NCBI RefSeq assembly: GCF_001310955.1
Contig: NZ_BAZX01000013.1
Span: forward strand, 1-64,000
Reading direction: 5' to 3'
From: Marinifilum fragile JCM 15579
GTDB taxonomy: Bacteria > Bacteroidota > Bacteroidia > Bacteroidales > Marinifilaceae
DNA: 64,000 bases
The position numbers were made by a program, and so were the translations under genes. The notes below the pieces were generated by a model that was given only the letters and a program-made list of their open reading frames with translations, did not search any database and was not told the origin of the DNA. This document shows positions 1-8,284 of this stretch, in pieces (the stretch's first letter is position 1; each line of letters begins with the position of its first letter).

Positions 1-2
1 TA

Positions 3-104
3 TCAAAAAATAAGGAGCATGATTTCTATGATAAGGTTAATTTAGTAAGTTTTGAGCAACTTATTTTAAAAGTTAAGGATACTAGAAATTATTTGGTCGA
101 TTAA
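3..104 (+). CDS. C-terminal fragment of an upstream gene, cut by the window edge
   Basis: An open frame enters from the left edge and stops at TAA 102-104, giving about 33 residues ending in RNYLVD. The next gene starts 16 bp downstream on the same strand, so the two may be co-transcribed. The fragment is too short to assign a family. That it codes at all is inferred from the open frame and the spacing. Confidence 0.4.
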   Translation, partial: SKNKEHDFYDKVNLVSFEQLILKVKDTRNYLVD

Positions 105-120
105 TAACTGATTAAATTAC

Positions 121-552
121 ATGAAGACTTTATTTACTATAGCCGTTTTGTTTTTTATTGTCAATACCAATTTCGCCTATTCGCAGTGCAGAGAATTGGC
201 TAAGAAGGATTGTAAGCCTTTATTGGAGAAATACATACACGACGGAAACTATAATGGAGTTGTTTTAAATGTTGATGAAGAAGTTGAACTTCATAAAGCA
301 TTTTTTAGTGGACAAAAGTATAGAATGGTAGTTTGCAAAGAAGATTTTCTACCACCAATTCATTTTAAGGTTCTAAATTCCGATTTCGAAGTTATTTTTG
401 ATAATAAAGATGATGGATACAATAACAAATACGACTTTGAAGTGGAAGAATCACAAACTTTAATTATCTCCATGAAATTTGTGACTGAAAATAAAGAATA
501 CGATAAAAGTATGAATGGTTGCGTTGTTATGCTTTTTGGATTAGAAATGTAA
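121..552 (+). CDS. small secreted protein of unknown function
   Basis: This encodes 143 residues. The first ~21 residues (MKTLFTIAVLFFIVNTNFAYS) form a typical signal peptide ending at AYSQ, so the product should be exported to the periplasm or outer membrane. The mature part is acidic and beta-rich, with cysteines at about 23, 31, 72 and 134 that could pair in disulfides. I do not recognise a family. It follows a truncated upstream frame by 16 bp and ends at a strong terminator shared with convergent uvrA. Confidence 0.65.
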   Translation: MKTLFTIAVLFFIVNTNFAYSQCRELAKKDCKPLLEKYIHDGNYNGVVLNVDEEVELHKAFFSGQKYRMVVCKEDFLPPIHFKVLNSDFEVIFDNKDDGYNNKYDFEVEESQTLIISMKFVTENKEYDKSMNGCVVMLFGLEM

Positions 553-567
553 CACCTAAAATCATAA

Positions 568-593
568 AGAAGACTCCTTAGTAGGAGTCTTTC
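568..593. terminator. bidirectional terminator between the small secreted gene and uvrA
   Basis: A perfect 8-bp stem (AGACTCCT 571-578, AGGAGTCT 583-590) with a TAGT loop is flanked by an A-rich tract on the left and TTTCTT on the right. It lies between two convergent stop codons and can serve both strands. Confidence 0.8.
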
Positions 594-595
594 TT

Positions 596-3379
596 CTATA
601 ATTTTTCTTTTAAATATTGTCCTGTATAAGATTGTTTGCATTTGGTAGCTTCCTCAGGAGTTCCTTCAAAAACAATTTTTCCTCCGTTATTTCCACCTTC
701 CGGACCAAGATCGATTAACCAATCAGCACTCTTAATAATTTCCATATTGTGCTCAATAATGATCAGAGTATGTCCTCTTTCTATTAGAGCATTAAACGCA
801 TCCATCAATTTGTGAATATCATGAAAATGAAGTCCTGTTGTTGGTTCATCAAAAATGAAAAGGCAAGGTTCTGCTTTTTCTTTTGCAAGGAATGACGCCA
901 ATTTTACCCTTTGACTTTCTCCACCACTTAAGGTGCTCGATGATTGTCCTAATTTAACGTATCCTAAGCCAACATCAACCAATGGTTTTAAACGTTGAGC
1001 AATTTTCTTTTCAATGCTGCCTTTTGATACACCAAAGAATTCGGTGGCTTCATTTACGGTCATTTCCAATACATCATGAATGTTTTTGCCATTGTATCGA
1101 ATATCTAAAATATCATCTTTAAACCGTCTGCCTTTGCAGCTTTCACATTGAAGGTAAATATCAGCCATGAACTGCATCTCAACCTTTATAATTCCTTCTC
1201 CCTGACATTCATCACATCTTCCGCCATCAATATTAAAAGAGAAGTGTGAAGCTTTAAAACCAGCATATTGAGATGCTTTCTGATCTGCGAATAGCTTTCT
1301 GATTTCATCATATGCTTTCAAATAGGTAACAGGGTTCGATCGTGAGGATTTACCAATCGGATTTTGATCAACAAACTCAATGTTTTTCACCAATTGCAAA
1401 TCACCTTGAAGTAGATCAAAATGACCACTTTTATCGGAGTAACCACCATAGTGTTTTTTAAGAGCAGGATACAAAATTGTTTTCACCAAGGATGATTTAC
1501 CAGAACCACTTACCCCTGTAATCACAGACATAATATTAAGAGGGAACTTGATATTAAGTCCTTTTAAGTTATTTTCTCGAGCGCCAATAATTTCTATATA
1601 ATTGTTCCATTTTTTTCTATTTTCAGGAACAGGAATAGTTCTTTCTTGCGAAATATATTGTGAGGTTAAACTTTTGTTTGATTTTTTTAAAGCACTTAAG
1701 TCACCTTCAAAAACAACTTCACCGCCAAGTCTGCCAGCATGTGGACCAATATCAATAACATGATCTGCAGCTAGAATAATATCTTCATCGTGCTCAACTA
1801 CAATTACCGTATTGCCTAAATCGCGGAGTTGTTTTAAAACCTTAATCAACAAATCAGTATCGCGTGAGTGAAGACCAATGCTTGGTTCATCAAGAATGTA
1901 GAGAGATCCTACCAGACTGCTTCCCAATGATGTTGCCAAATTAATTCTCTGAGATTCACCCCCAGATAAACTACTTGAAAGTCGATTTAAGGTAAGATAT
2001 CCCAAACCTACATCGGAAAGAAATTGTAGTCTGTTTCTGATGTCTACCAAAAGCCTTTTGGCAATTTGTTCTTCGGTTTTGCTTAACTCTAAATTTTTGA
2101 AGAAATCGTTCAGATCGGCGATTGGCATTAGCACCAAATCTTGAATGTTTTTCCCTTCAATTTTTATGTAACCAGCTTCTTTTTTTAGTCGAGTGCCTCT
2201 ACAATCAGGGCAAGTGGTTTTGCCTCGATATCTTGATAGCATTACACGATATTGAATTTTGTATTGTTTAGATTCCAGATATTTGAAAAATGTATTTAAT
2301 CCTTTAAAGTGTTTGTTTCCGGTCCACAATAAAAGCTTTTGTTCATCACTCAATTCAAAATATGGTCGATGAATCGGGAAATCAAATTTATCGGCAGCAT
2401 AGATTAATTGATTTTTCCACTCCTGCATCTTTTCGCCTTTCCAGCAAACCACCGCATCATCGTAAATGCTTACTGTTTTGTTTGGAATAACCAAGTCTTC
2501 ATCAATTCCAATTACTTTTCCAAAGCCTTCACATTTCGGACAGGCACCCACTGGGTTGTTAAAACTAAAAGTATGAACATTAGGATCTTCAAATTCGATT
2601 CCATCGGCTTCAAATCGATTCGAAAAAGAGTAGGTTTCTCCTTCAAACATTACCAAACATTCACCCTTTCCTTCGTAAAATGCAGTTTGCAACGAATCGG
2701 CTATTCTGTTTTGAGTATCTTCATCGGACGAGACACGAATTCTATCGATAACAATATGAATTGACTTGTCTACTGGAATGATTTCAGGAGCTTCAAGTAC
2801 ATCGAAAATTTTATAAATTTTTCCATCAATTTCAATACGCGAAAATCCTTGCTTTGAAAGCACTTCAAGCTGTTCTTTTTTGCTTCTGTCACCATTTAGC
2901 ATTTCTGCTAAAATCATTACAGGCAAATCTTCTTTTTGCTTTAGAATAAAATTAACAACATCGCTAATCGTATGGCGTTTTACCAATGTATTTGAAATTG
3001 GTGAATAAGTTTTACCAATCCTTGCAAAGAGTAACTTTAAATAGTCATATATTTCAGTGGATGTTCCAACCGTGGATCTAGGATTCCTTGTGTTCACTTT
3101 TTGCTCAATAGCAATTGCCGGTGGAATACCTTTTATAAAATCTACTTCAGGTTTATCTATTCTCCCAAGAAACTGACGTGCGTAAGCTGATAAACTTTCC
3201 ACATATCTTCTTTGGCCTTCGGCGTACAAAGTATCAAATGCAAGTGATGACTTTCCCGATCCTGAAAGTCCTGTGATCACAATCAATTGATTCCTAGGAA
3301 TCTTTAAGTCGATGTTCTTTAAGTTGTGAACTCTTGCACCTTTTATATGAATAAAATCTTCTGAAAATTTCTCTGCCAT
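596..3379 (-). CDS. uvrA: excinuclease ABC subunit A
   Basis: This is the damage-recognition ATPase of nucleotide excision repair; it loads UvrB on DNA lesions in the cytoplasm. The 927-residue length is normal for the family. Two ABC ATPase halves are visible. The first Walker A is GLSGSGKSS near residue 38 with signature LSGGESQR near residue 477; the second Walker A is GVSGSGKSS near residue 625, followed by another LSGGESQR and DEPTTGLH. Zinc-binding pairs are present (CPKC...CPDC in the first half, CDEC...CESC in the second). Start ATG 3379 gives MAEKFSEDFIHIKGARVHNLKNI, the expected N-terminus. It is monocistronic, convergent with the small secreted gene and divergent from the sigma factor. 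Confidence 0.97.
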   Translation of the reverse strand: MAEKFSEDFIHIKGARVHNLKNIDLKIPRNQLIVITGLSGSGKSSLAFDTLYAEGQRRYVESLSAYARQFLGRIDKPEVDFIKGIPPAIAIEQKVNTRNPRSTVGTSTEIYDYLKLLFARIGKTYSPISNTLVKRHTISDVVNFILKQKEDLPVMILAEMLNGDRSKKEQLEVLSKQGFSRIEIDGKIYKIFDVLEAPEIIPVDKSIHIVIDRIRVSSDEDTQNRIADSLQTAFYEGKGECLVMFEGETYSFSNRFEADGIEFEDPNVHTFSFNNPVGACPKCEGFGKVIGIDEDLVIPNKTVSIYDDAVVCWKGEKMQEWKNQLIYAADKFDFPIHRPYFELSDEQKLLLWTGNKHFKGLNTFFKYLESKQYKIQYRVMLSRYRGKTTCPDCRGTRLKKEAGYIKIEGKNIQDLVLMPIADLNDFFKNLELSKTEEQIAKRLLVDIRNRLQFLSDVGLGYLTLNRLSSSLSGGESQRINLATSLGSSLVGSLYILDEPSIGLHSRDTDLLIKVLKQLRDLGNTVIVVEHDEDIILAADHVIDIGPHAGRLGGEVVFEGDLSALKKSNKSLTSQYISQERTIPVPENRKKWNNYIEIIGARENNLKGLNIKFPLNIMSVITGVSGSGKSSLVKTILYPALKKHYGGYSDKSGHFDLLQGDLQLVKNIEFVDQNPIGKSSRSNPVTYLKAYDEIRKLFADQKASQYAGFKASHFSFNIDGGRCDECQGEGIIKVEMQFMADIYLQCESCKGRRFKDDILDIRYNGKNIHDVLEMTVNEATEFFGVSKGSIEKKIAQRLKPLVDVGLGYVKLGQSSSTLSGGESQRVKLASFLAKEKAEPCLFIFDEPTTGLHFHDIHKLMDAFNALIERGHTLIIIEHNMEIIKSADWLIDLGPEGGNNGGKIVFEGTPEEATKCKQSYTGQYLKEKL

Positions 3380-3572
3380 CTGTCTTTTATATAATTCTAT
3401 AAGGAGTTGAATTTATATCTTGAAAACGAATTTCCAAAGTTATTTAACTTCTAAAGATTTTCAAATCTCAGGAAAAATTAGTTTATTGCAAACTGTTACC
3501 AGTTTATGAAACCCAAATAAAGGAGATACTGCTTATAGAAAAATTTTTACGCTGTTTAAAAAATAAATAGTT

Positions 3573-4167
3573 GTGAATTTGAGACAAAATAATCCTACCG
3601 ATTATGATCTCGTGAAGCAGTATATTGATGGTAACCAAGAATGTATTGATAAATTAATCAATCGTCATAAGGATAGAGTTTATACCTACATCTATCTGAT
3701 CGTAAAAAATCATCAGCTTACCGAGGACATTTTTCAGGACACTTTTATAAAAGTGATCCGATCGTTGCGTTTAGGCAAATATCAAGACAATGGTAAATTT
3801 TTAGCCTGGGTTTTGAGAATCGCACACAATCTGATAATTGATCATTTCAGAAGAGAGAAACAAAGTAACACTTTCTCGAAGGATGATTACGAATTGGATA
3901 TATTCAATTCCAATAAATTCTGTGAAGGCAATTGTGAAGATGATTTGATTCGTGATCAAATTCATGATGATATAAGAGAGTTGGTTAAGGAACTGCCGGC
4001 AGATCAGAGAGAGGTAGTAATCCTTAGGCACTACAAGTTTAAGCTTTAAGGATATTGCCGAAGAAACCGATGTGAGTATTAATACTGCTTTGGGTAGAAT
4101 GCGATATGCATTAATTAATATGAGAAAGATTATGGAAGAAAGAAATATGAGTTTAACTTTTCATTAG
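3573..4167 (+). pseudogene. ECF-type RNA polymerase sigma-70 factor, frameshifted
   Basis: GTG 3573 starts a sigma-70 factor. Region 2 is recognisable (core-binding DIFQDTFIKVIRSL, -10-binding FLAWVLRIAHNLIIDHFRRE) and region 4 begins at ELPADQREVVILRHYK. The frame stops at 4049, but the next frame continues without a break as LSFKDIAEETDVSINTALG, the region 4 helix-turn-helix, to TAG 4165-4167. Restoring two bases near 4041 (AAG GGT TTA AGC) recreates the family sequence HYKGLSFKDIAEE, about 198 residues in all. Because both halves are well conserved, an indel error in the sequence is as likely as genuine inactivation. A terminator follows at once. No anti-sigma factor is adjacent. Confidence 0.85.
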
Positions 4168-4188
4168 TTTTTTATTTGATTTTAGTAG

Positions 4189-4214
4189 GCCGGAAATATT
4201 TTCCGGCTTTTTTT
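4189..4214 (+). terminator. Rho-independent terminator after the sigma factor gene
   Basis: The stem GCCGGAA (4189-4195) pairs with TTCCGGC (4201-4207) across a 5-nt loop and is followed by seven T. It starts 21 bp after the restored sigma factor stop. Confidence 0.88.
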
Positions 4215-4270
4215 GTTTTTGGAATACTAAATCAAAATCGTAGGCGTTTTAAAATAAAACAAATTAGCTA

Positions 4271-4594
4271 ATGATGCCTATGAATGAAATTTACTCTTTA
4301 TTACAACATGATGTTTTATTTTCACCTAAAGAAATGCTTAAGTTGCTTGATAGAATTTCGGATTTAAACCTATTTGATTCATCAGATTTATACAATTTAT
4401 TGGATGACTTTAAAGTGAAAGCGTCAGGAGAGATTGTAGAACGGATAAAAACATTTAATCGGTCAACAGTTAATGTTGATATTAAAATGCCGGATATTAG
4501 GGAATTGATGATTGAATTAAAAAAAATGGAACGACCATCGTTCCATTTTTTTTGTGCCTTATTTTGCCAATTCAAAAAAATCCTTGTAAATTGA
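4271..4594 (+). CDS. small helical protein of unknown function
   Basis: This 107-residue ORF has three candidate ATGs (4271, 4274, 4280). Residues 1-85 look like a compact helical protein (EIYSLLQHDVLFSPKEMLKL...). The last ~25 codons run through a perfect terminator hairpin (4519-4553), so the C-terminal tail is encoded by terminator DNA. Either the true protein ends earlier and an indel in the A8 tract has destroyed its stop, or the gene really ends inside its own terminator. I see no known domain. The codon pattern up to position 4518 looks genuine. Confidence 0.5.
   Translation: MMPMNEIYSLLQHDVLFSPKEMLKLLDRISDLNLFDSSDLYNLLDDFKVKASGEIVERIKTFNRSTVNVDIKMPDIRELMIELKKMERPSFHFFCALFCQFKKILVN
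4519..4553 (+). terminator. Rho-independent terminator overlapping the 3' end of the small helical ORF
   Basis: AATGGAACGA (4525-4534) pairs with TCGTTCCATT (4538-4547) across CCA. The stem is extended by flanking A and T runs, leaving eight consecutive T (4546-4553). It is one of the strongest hairpins in the window, yet it lies inside an annotated reading frame. Confidence 0.85.
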
Positions 4595-4623
4595 TATCAA
4601 AATAATATCAAAAAGATTTAAAT

Positions 4624-5478
4624 ATGAAACAAGAACAAACTTTTTCGGCAATCTCTGGTTTTGCAATGGTATTTGTGTGTTTTCTTCTTCTTTTAGGAGG
4701 AATTCTAGGTATTATCTTTTTAAGAAATCCCGTATTTGCACTTCTAATCCTATTGTTTATACTTTGTATGCCTGGATTTACAGTGGTTAATCCAAATCAA
4801 TCTGCAGTATTGATTCTTTTTGGAGCTTATAAAGGCACCATTTTAAACAACGGATTTTTTTGGGTAAATCCTCTATTTGTAAAAAAGAAGATATCTTTAC
4901 GCGCTAGAAACCTAGACAGTGATCCAATTAAGGTGAATGACAAAATTGGTAATCCAATAATGATTGGGGTTGTTTTGGTTTGGAGAGTTAAGGATACTTA
5001 CAAGGCAGCTTTTGATGTAAATAATTACGAAAATTTTGTTACCATTCAATCAGAAGCGGCAATTCGAAATATGGCTGGCGCATATCCTTACGACAATTTC
5101 GAAGATGAGCAAGCTGAAATTACTTTAAGATCGGGTGGTAATGAAGTTTGTGAGTTGCTAGAAAAGGAATTAACAGAAAGATTAGCAATAGCTGGAATTG
5201 AGGTGATGGAAGCAAGAATTAATTATTTGGCTTATGCTTCGGAAATTGCAGGAGCAATGTTAAGACGCCAACAGGCTACAGCTGTTGTAGCAGCAAGATT
5301 TAAAATTGTTGAAGGTGCTGTAAGTATGGTAGAAATGGCATTGGAAGAACTTGCCGATAAAGATATTGTAAATTTGGACGAAGATAAAAAAGCTACCATG
5401 GTTAGTAATTTAATGGTTGTACTTTGTTCAGATAAAGATGCAACGCCTGTATTAAATACTGGTAGCTTGTATCAATAA
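4624..5478 (+). CDS. SPFH/Band 7 domain membrane protein
   Basis: This encodes 284 residues. Two hydrophobic segments (about 10-32 and 36-55) anchor the N-terminus. A Band 7/SPFH domain follows from VVNPNQSAVLILFGAYKGT (about residue 57) through the conserved TIQSEAAIRNMAGAYPYD and RLAIAGIEVMEARINYLAYA to a helical tail ending AMLRRQQATAVVAARFKIVEGA. Known members form oligomeric membrane microdomain scaffolds (stomatin/flotillin superfamily); the exact role here is unknown. The next gene, 10 bp downstream, encodes a ribbon-helix-helix protein and is probably co-transcribed. Their common terminator has been split by an IS element. Confidence 0.92.
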   Translation: MKQEQTFSAISGFAMVFVCFLLLLGGILGIIFLRNPVFALLILLFILCMPGFTVVNPNQSAVLILFGAYKGTILNNGFFWVNPLFVKKKISLRARNLDSDPIKVNDKIGNPIMIGVVLVWRVKDTYKAAFDVNNYENFVTIQSEAAIRNMAGAYPYDNFEDEQAEITLRSGGNEVCELLEKELTERLAIAGIEVMEARINYLAYASEIAGAMLRRQQATAVVAARFKIVEGAVSMVEMALEELADKDIVNLDEDKKATMVSNLMVVLCSDKDATPVLNTGSLYQ

Positions 5479-5488
5479 TTAATAAAAT

Positions 5489-5668
5489 ATGACTAAAAAA
5501 AAATCATTTGTTTTGCGTTTGAGTCCTGAGATGTTTAAGAAGTTGGAAAAATGGGCTGTGGATGAATTTCGTAGTACTAACGGTCAAATTGAATGGATTT
5601 TAAATAAAGCTCTTAAAGAAGCAGGCAGGTTGAAAGAAGAAAAAAAGAGTGATGATCACTCTGAATAA
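5489..5668 (+). CDS. Arc-type ribbon-helix-helix DNA-binding protein
   Basis: This 59-residue ORF (MTKKKSFVLRLSPEMFKKLE...) begins 10 bp after the SPFH gene. The KSFVLRLSPEMFKKLEKWA strand-helix and the second helix NGQIEWILNKALKEAG match the Arc/MetJ ribbon-helix-helix layout, in which a dimer inserts a two-stranded sheet into the DNA major groove. The C-terminal tail is charged (KEEKKSDDHSE). Pairing with an SPFH gene suggests a shared operon; whether it regulates that operon is not shown by the sequence. Confidence 0.85.
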   Translation: MTKKKSFVLRLSPEMFKKLEKWAVDEFRSTNGQIEWILNKALKEAGRLKEEKKSDDHSE

Positions 5669-5690
5669 ATAGCTAATTCACTTATGCGAA

Positions 5691-5702
5691 GACCATCTAA
5701 TA
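5691..5702 (+). terminator. left arm of a terminator interrupted by the IS element (right arm 7149-7166)
   Basis: GACCATCTAA (5691-5700) sits just left of the IS. TTAGGTGGTC followed by TTTTT (7152-7166) sits just right of it. With the IS and one copy of the 3-bp duplication ATA removed, the two halves rebuild a 10-bp stem (one T-G wobble), a 2-nt loop and a T run. This would be the terminator of the SPFH/ribbon-helix-helix operon. Confidence 0.8.
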
Positions 5703-5740
5703 TGAAGTGAACCCCAAATATTGGACGGTTATAAAATAAG

Positions 5741-6586
5741 TTAATGATATTGAGTTCGGTATTTTACCGGACTCAATCCGTTTAAATGCATCTTAATTCT
5801 GGTGTTATTGTAATAATACATGTACTTCTTCAATTCCTTCAGAAAGTGTTGCATAGAACTAAACTCCTGCAAATATAACAACTCAGACTTCAGTAGGCCG
5901 AAAAAATTTTCAATAACCGCATTATCCAGACAGTTTCCCTTTCTTGACATGCTTTGTCTAACCCCTTTGTTTTTCAGCTTGTGCCTGTATGTAATATGCT
6001 GATAATGCCATCCCTGATCGGAATGTAATGTAAGATTGGTATTGTTAGGAATGACCTTAAAAGCTGCATCGACCATATCTGTAACCAAATCAAGCGTTGG
6101 TCTGTGAGTTATATTGTAACTGATAATTTCCTTATTGTATAAATCCATAATCGGCGACAGATAACATTTAGTACCAAAAAGAGAGAACTCCGTAACATCC
6201 GTGACCCACTTTTGATTAGGCCTATCAGATTTAAAGTTTCTTTCCAGAATATTAGGTGCAATTCTTCCCACATCTCCTTTGTAAGAACGATATTTTTTTA
6301 TTCTGACCTTACATTTCAAGCCAAGTTCTTTCATTAGCTTAAGAACGGTTTTATGATTTAACTGCAGACCTCTGTTGCGCAGTTCAAGTGTTATGCGCCT
6401 ATAGCCATATCGACCTTTATTCTGGTGAAAGATTTCTGTAATCAGCTTCTTTTCCAATGCATATTTGTCTTTGGTAGAGAGAAGATTTCGATGATAATAG
6501 AAAGTACTTCTAGCCATTCCATCCACATTCAACAGTATTGAAAGTGAGTGTTTCTGCCTTAATTCCTGGATGGTTAAAACTCTCAA
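5741..6586 (-). CDS. IS3-family transposase OrfB (DDE integrase domain)
   Basis: OrfB carries the catalytic DDE core that cuts and joins the IS ends. The three acidic residues are visible in WVTDVTEF, HSDQGWHY and NAVIENFFGLLKSE, and the preceding HTH_21 region (GRYGYRRITLEL) is typical. The frame can begin at TTG 6586 but has no good ATG there. In this family OrfB is normally made only as an OrfAB fusion by a -1 ribosomal frameshift in the A-tract at 6589-6596. All catalytic residues are present. Confidence 0.93.
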   Translation of the reverse strand: MRVLTIQELRQKHSLSILLNVDGMARSTFYYHRNLLSTKDKYALEKKLITEIFHQNKGRYGYRRITLELRNRGLQLNHKTVLKLMKELGLKCKVRIKKYRSYKGDVGRIAPNILERNFKSDRPNQKWVTDVTEFSLFGTKCYLSPIMDLYNKEIISYNITHRPTLDLVTDMVDAAFKVIPNNTNLTLHSDQGWHYQHITYRHKLKNKGVRQSMSRKGNCLDNAVIENFFGLLKSELLYLQEFSSMQHFLKELKKYMYYYNNTRIKMHLNGLSPVKYRTQYH

Positions 6587-7104
6587 TTGTTTTTTTGAGT
6601 TTTCTGTTTCTGAATTAAGGCTTGTAACTTTTTTAAATAATCATTTTCAGCACGTAATCGTTTATTCTCCTGAAGTAATTTTTCATACTCACTTATAGAA
6701 TCTATTTGCTTATTTTCTGACTTCTTTTTCATTTTGGGAGGTCTGCCTCTACGAGTTTCTTTAAACAATGCTGATGCTCCATACCTCTCAAAATCTCTTC
6801 TCCATTTAGATATAAGGGACTGAGTGATTAGATATTTTGCGGAAATTTGATCCAAAGATAAGCCTGTTTTAAGCATTTCTTCAATTAATTGCAGTTTAAA
6901 ATCGCCAGTGTAGCGTATTTTATTTCTTAACGATAAACCATTTTTACCATGTAGCTTATAGGCATTAACCCAACGCCCAACTACTTTGGGACAGGTTTGC
7001 AATTCTCGTGCAACAGATAGGCAAGATCTTCCTTCGTTCTGTATTTTTAGAACTGCTTGTTCTCTATCCTCAATACTAAATTTGTTTCTCTTTTTTTTAG
7101 TCAT
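6583..7104 (-). CDS. IS3-family OrfA (helix-turn-helix, leucine zipper)
   Basis: OrfA binds the IS ends and provides the DNA-binding part of the OrfAB transposase. ATG 7104 (MTKKKRNKFSIEDREQ, 173 residues) is preferred; a longer TTG-started frame would begin in the terminal inverted repeat. Two helix-turn-helix units are visible (residues ~10-60 and ~65-115), then a basic RRGRPPKMKKK stretch and a C-terminal coiled coil (YEKLLQENKRLRAENDYLKKL) for multimerisation. Its TGA stop overlaps the OrfB frame by 4 nt. Confidence 0.9.
   Translation of the reverse strand: MTKKKRNKFSIEDREQAVLKIQNEGRSCLSVARELQTCPKVVGRWVNAYKLHGKNGLSLRNKIRYTGDFKLQLIEEMLKTGLSLDQISAKYLITQSLISKWRRDFERYGASALFKETRRGRPPKMKKKSENKQIDSISEYEKLLQENKRLRAENDYLKKLQALIQKQKTQKNN
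6589..6596 (-). promoter_or_regulatory. predicted -1 ribosomal frameshift site of the IS
   Basis: On the coding strand the heptamer A AAA AAC lies in the OrfA frame (CAA AAA AAC), two codons before the OrfA stop. A -1 slip moves translation into the OrfB frame (KQLRVLTIQEL...), giving the OrfAB fusion typical of IS3-family elements. Confidence 0.7.
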
Positions 7105-7290
7105 AAAAACACCCCAAATGTTGTGTCCAACTTTTGGGGTGCAGTTCAATATTAGGTGGTCTTTTTAATTTATATCCATGTGAAAATATTATTTTAAATT
7201 AAACAAAAAGCACTTGCTCAAATTTCATTTTACTAATTTTTTGATTTTGTGTATCTTGTATATAAAAGATAGGGGACTTATACTATAGAT

Positions 7291-8094
7291 ATGAATAAAT
7301 TGAGCACGTTTTACAAGAAAAGATTTGATGCATTTTTATTGCATCTGACAGAGGCTAAAAGTCTGAATGAGGATAGTGTACACAAGTTGCGCGTTGACAT
7401 TAAATATATGAGAAGCCTGCTTTTACTTGTGGATGCGCTAGGCTTGGATACAGACATTATAGGAAAGTTGTTAAAGCAGTTAAGACCTGTTTTTAAATAT
7501 TCTGGCCGTTTACGAACAATTCAGGTTTGTAGAAGTTTGGTTCTTCAGTGCAATGTAGAGAATCAGGAAAAAGTAATTCAGATTTTAGAAGAGGACCAGT
7601 TGATAATATCGAATGACTTCACTTTGGTATTGGAAAAATTCAAGCTAGATAAGTTTAAAAAACGAATGGAAAAGCTCTATCAAGTTATGGAAGGCATTCC
7701 TGCAACTGAATTGAGAGAAAAGGCTGATAAAATCATTCTTGATGAGCTTGACTTGATATACAAATTATGGGCATCTTCGCGAGGAGAAGAGAATTACCAT
7801 GATATTCGTAAGTTTTTCAAAATTATTAAATCCTTACTTCAGTTATTAATTGCTGTGGAAAGTTCGGAAGATCTGGAAAGAGAATATAATATTGTGAATG
7901 AAACTGAGTGTACGCTAGGTAATTGGCACGACCGTAATGTTCTGGATGAGAAGTTAGCTAAAATTCAAAGCTTTGCTCCAAATTCAGAATTCAAATCATT
8001 GGTACGTGAAATAAAGAATAAAAACAGAAGTGAAAAGAATATTCTAGTTAAAGAATTCAAACAACAAATGCTGACTAACTTTTTAAAGTATTAA
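7291..8094 (+). CDS. CHAD domain-containing protein
   Basis: This encodes 267 residues, all alpha-helical and highly charged. The CHAD signature is visible: conserved histidines and basic residues in DSVHKLRVDIKYMRSLL (about residues 29-45), YHDIRKFFKIIKSLLQLL (about 170-187) and LGNWHDRNVL. CHAD domains bind inorganic polyphosphate; many occur with a CYTH triphosphatase domain, which is absent here. The gene stands alone, just beyond the IS on the same strand, so its promoter lies in the ~120 bp after the IS right end. Confidence 0.88.
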   Translation: MNKLSTFYKKRFDAFLLHLTEAKSLNEDSVHKLRVDIKYMRSLLLLVDALGLDTDIIGKLLKQLRPVFKYSGRLRTIQVCRSLVLQCNVENQEKVIQILEEDQLIISNDFTLVLEKFKLDKFKKRMEKLYQVMEGIPATELREKADKIILDELDLIYKLWASSRGEENYHDIRKFFKIIKSLLQLLIAVESSEDLEREYNIVNETECTLGNWHDRNVLDEKLAKIQSFAPNSEFKSLVREIKNKNRSEKNILVKEFKQQMLTNFLKY

Positions 8095-8137
8095 GCTGAA
8101 TTATTCACGGCAAAATTATCTTGTTATTCTACATTAA

Positions 8138-8187
8138 ATTACCATATATGGAGTTTAGCTTCAGTTCTATAGCTAAACTTTGGTAAT
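8138..8187. repeat. two-level inverted repeat in the CHAD/PBP1A gap
   Basis: ATTACC (8138-8143) pairs with GGTAAT (8182-8187), and inside it AGTTTAGCT (8152-8160) pairs with AGCTAAACT (8171-8179). It sits between two convergent genes and lacks a T run, so it may be a weak terminator or just a structured RNA tail. Confidence 0.5.
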
Positions 8188-8284
8188 GCTTGTCATTCTT
8201 TGCGCAGCTACTTTGTTGTTACAAGCTTGATTTATCTATTTCTCTTTGTCTTTAGAACTCTTGTATATTAAAGTAGTAACTGGG

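Larger units (their letters stand above)
5703..7148 (-). mobile_element. IS3-family (IS150-like) insertion sequence, 1446 bp
   Basis: The ends are imperfect inverted repeats of about 24 bp: TGAAGTGAACCCCAAATATT at the left and, read inward on the other strand, TGAACTGCACCCCAAAAGTT at the right. The flanking trinucleotide ATA (5700-5702 and 7149-7151) is the probable target duplication; 3 bp is usual for the IS150 group. The element carries overlapping orfA and orfB on the minus strand with a -1 slippery site, and looks complete and potentially active. Confidence 0.9.

Noticed and set aside
2408..2764. 118-codon plus-strand ORF inside uvrA
   Set aside because: It is antisense to a highly conserved gene and has no homology-like features.
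7105..7149. longer OrfA start (TTG 7149)
   Set aside because: It would start in the IS terminal inverted repeat and target duplication; ATG 7104 gives the expected N-terminus.
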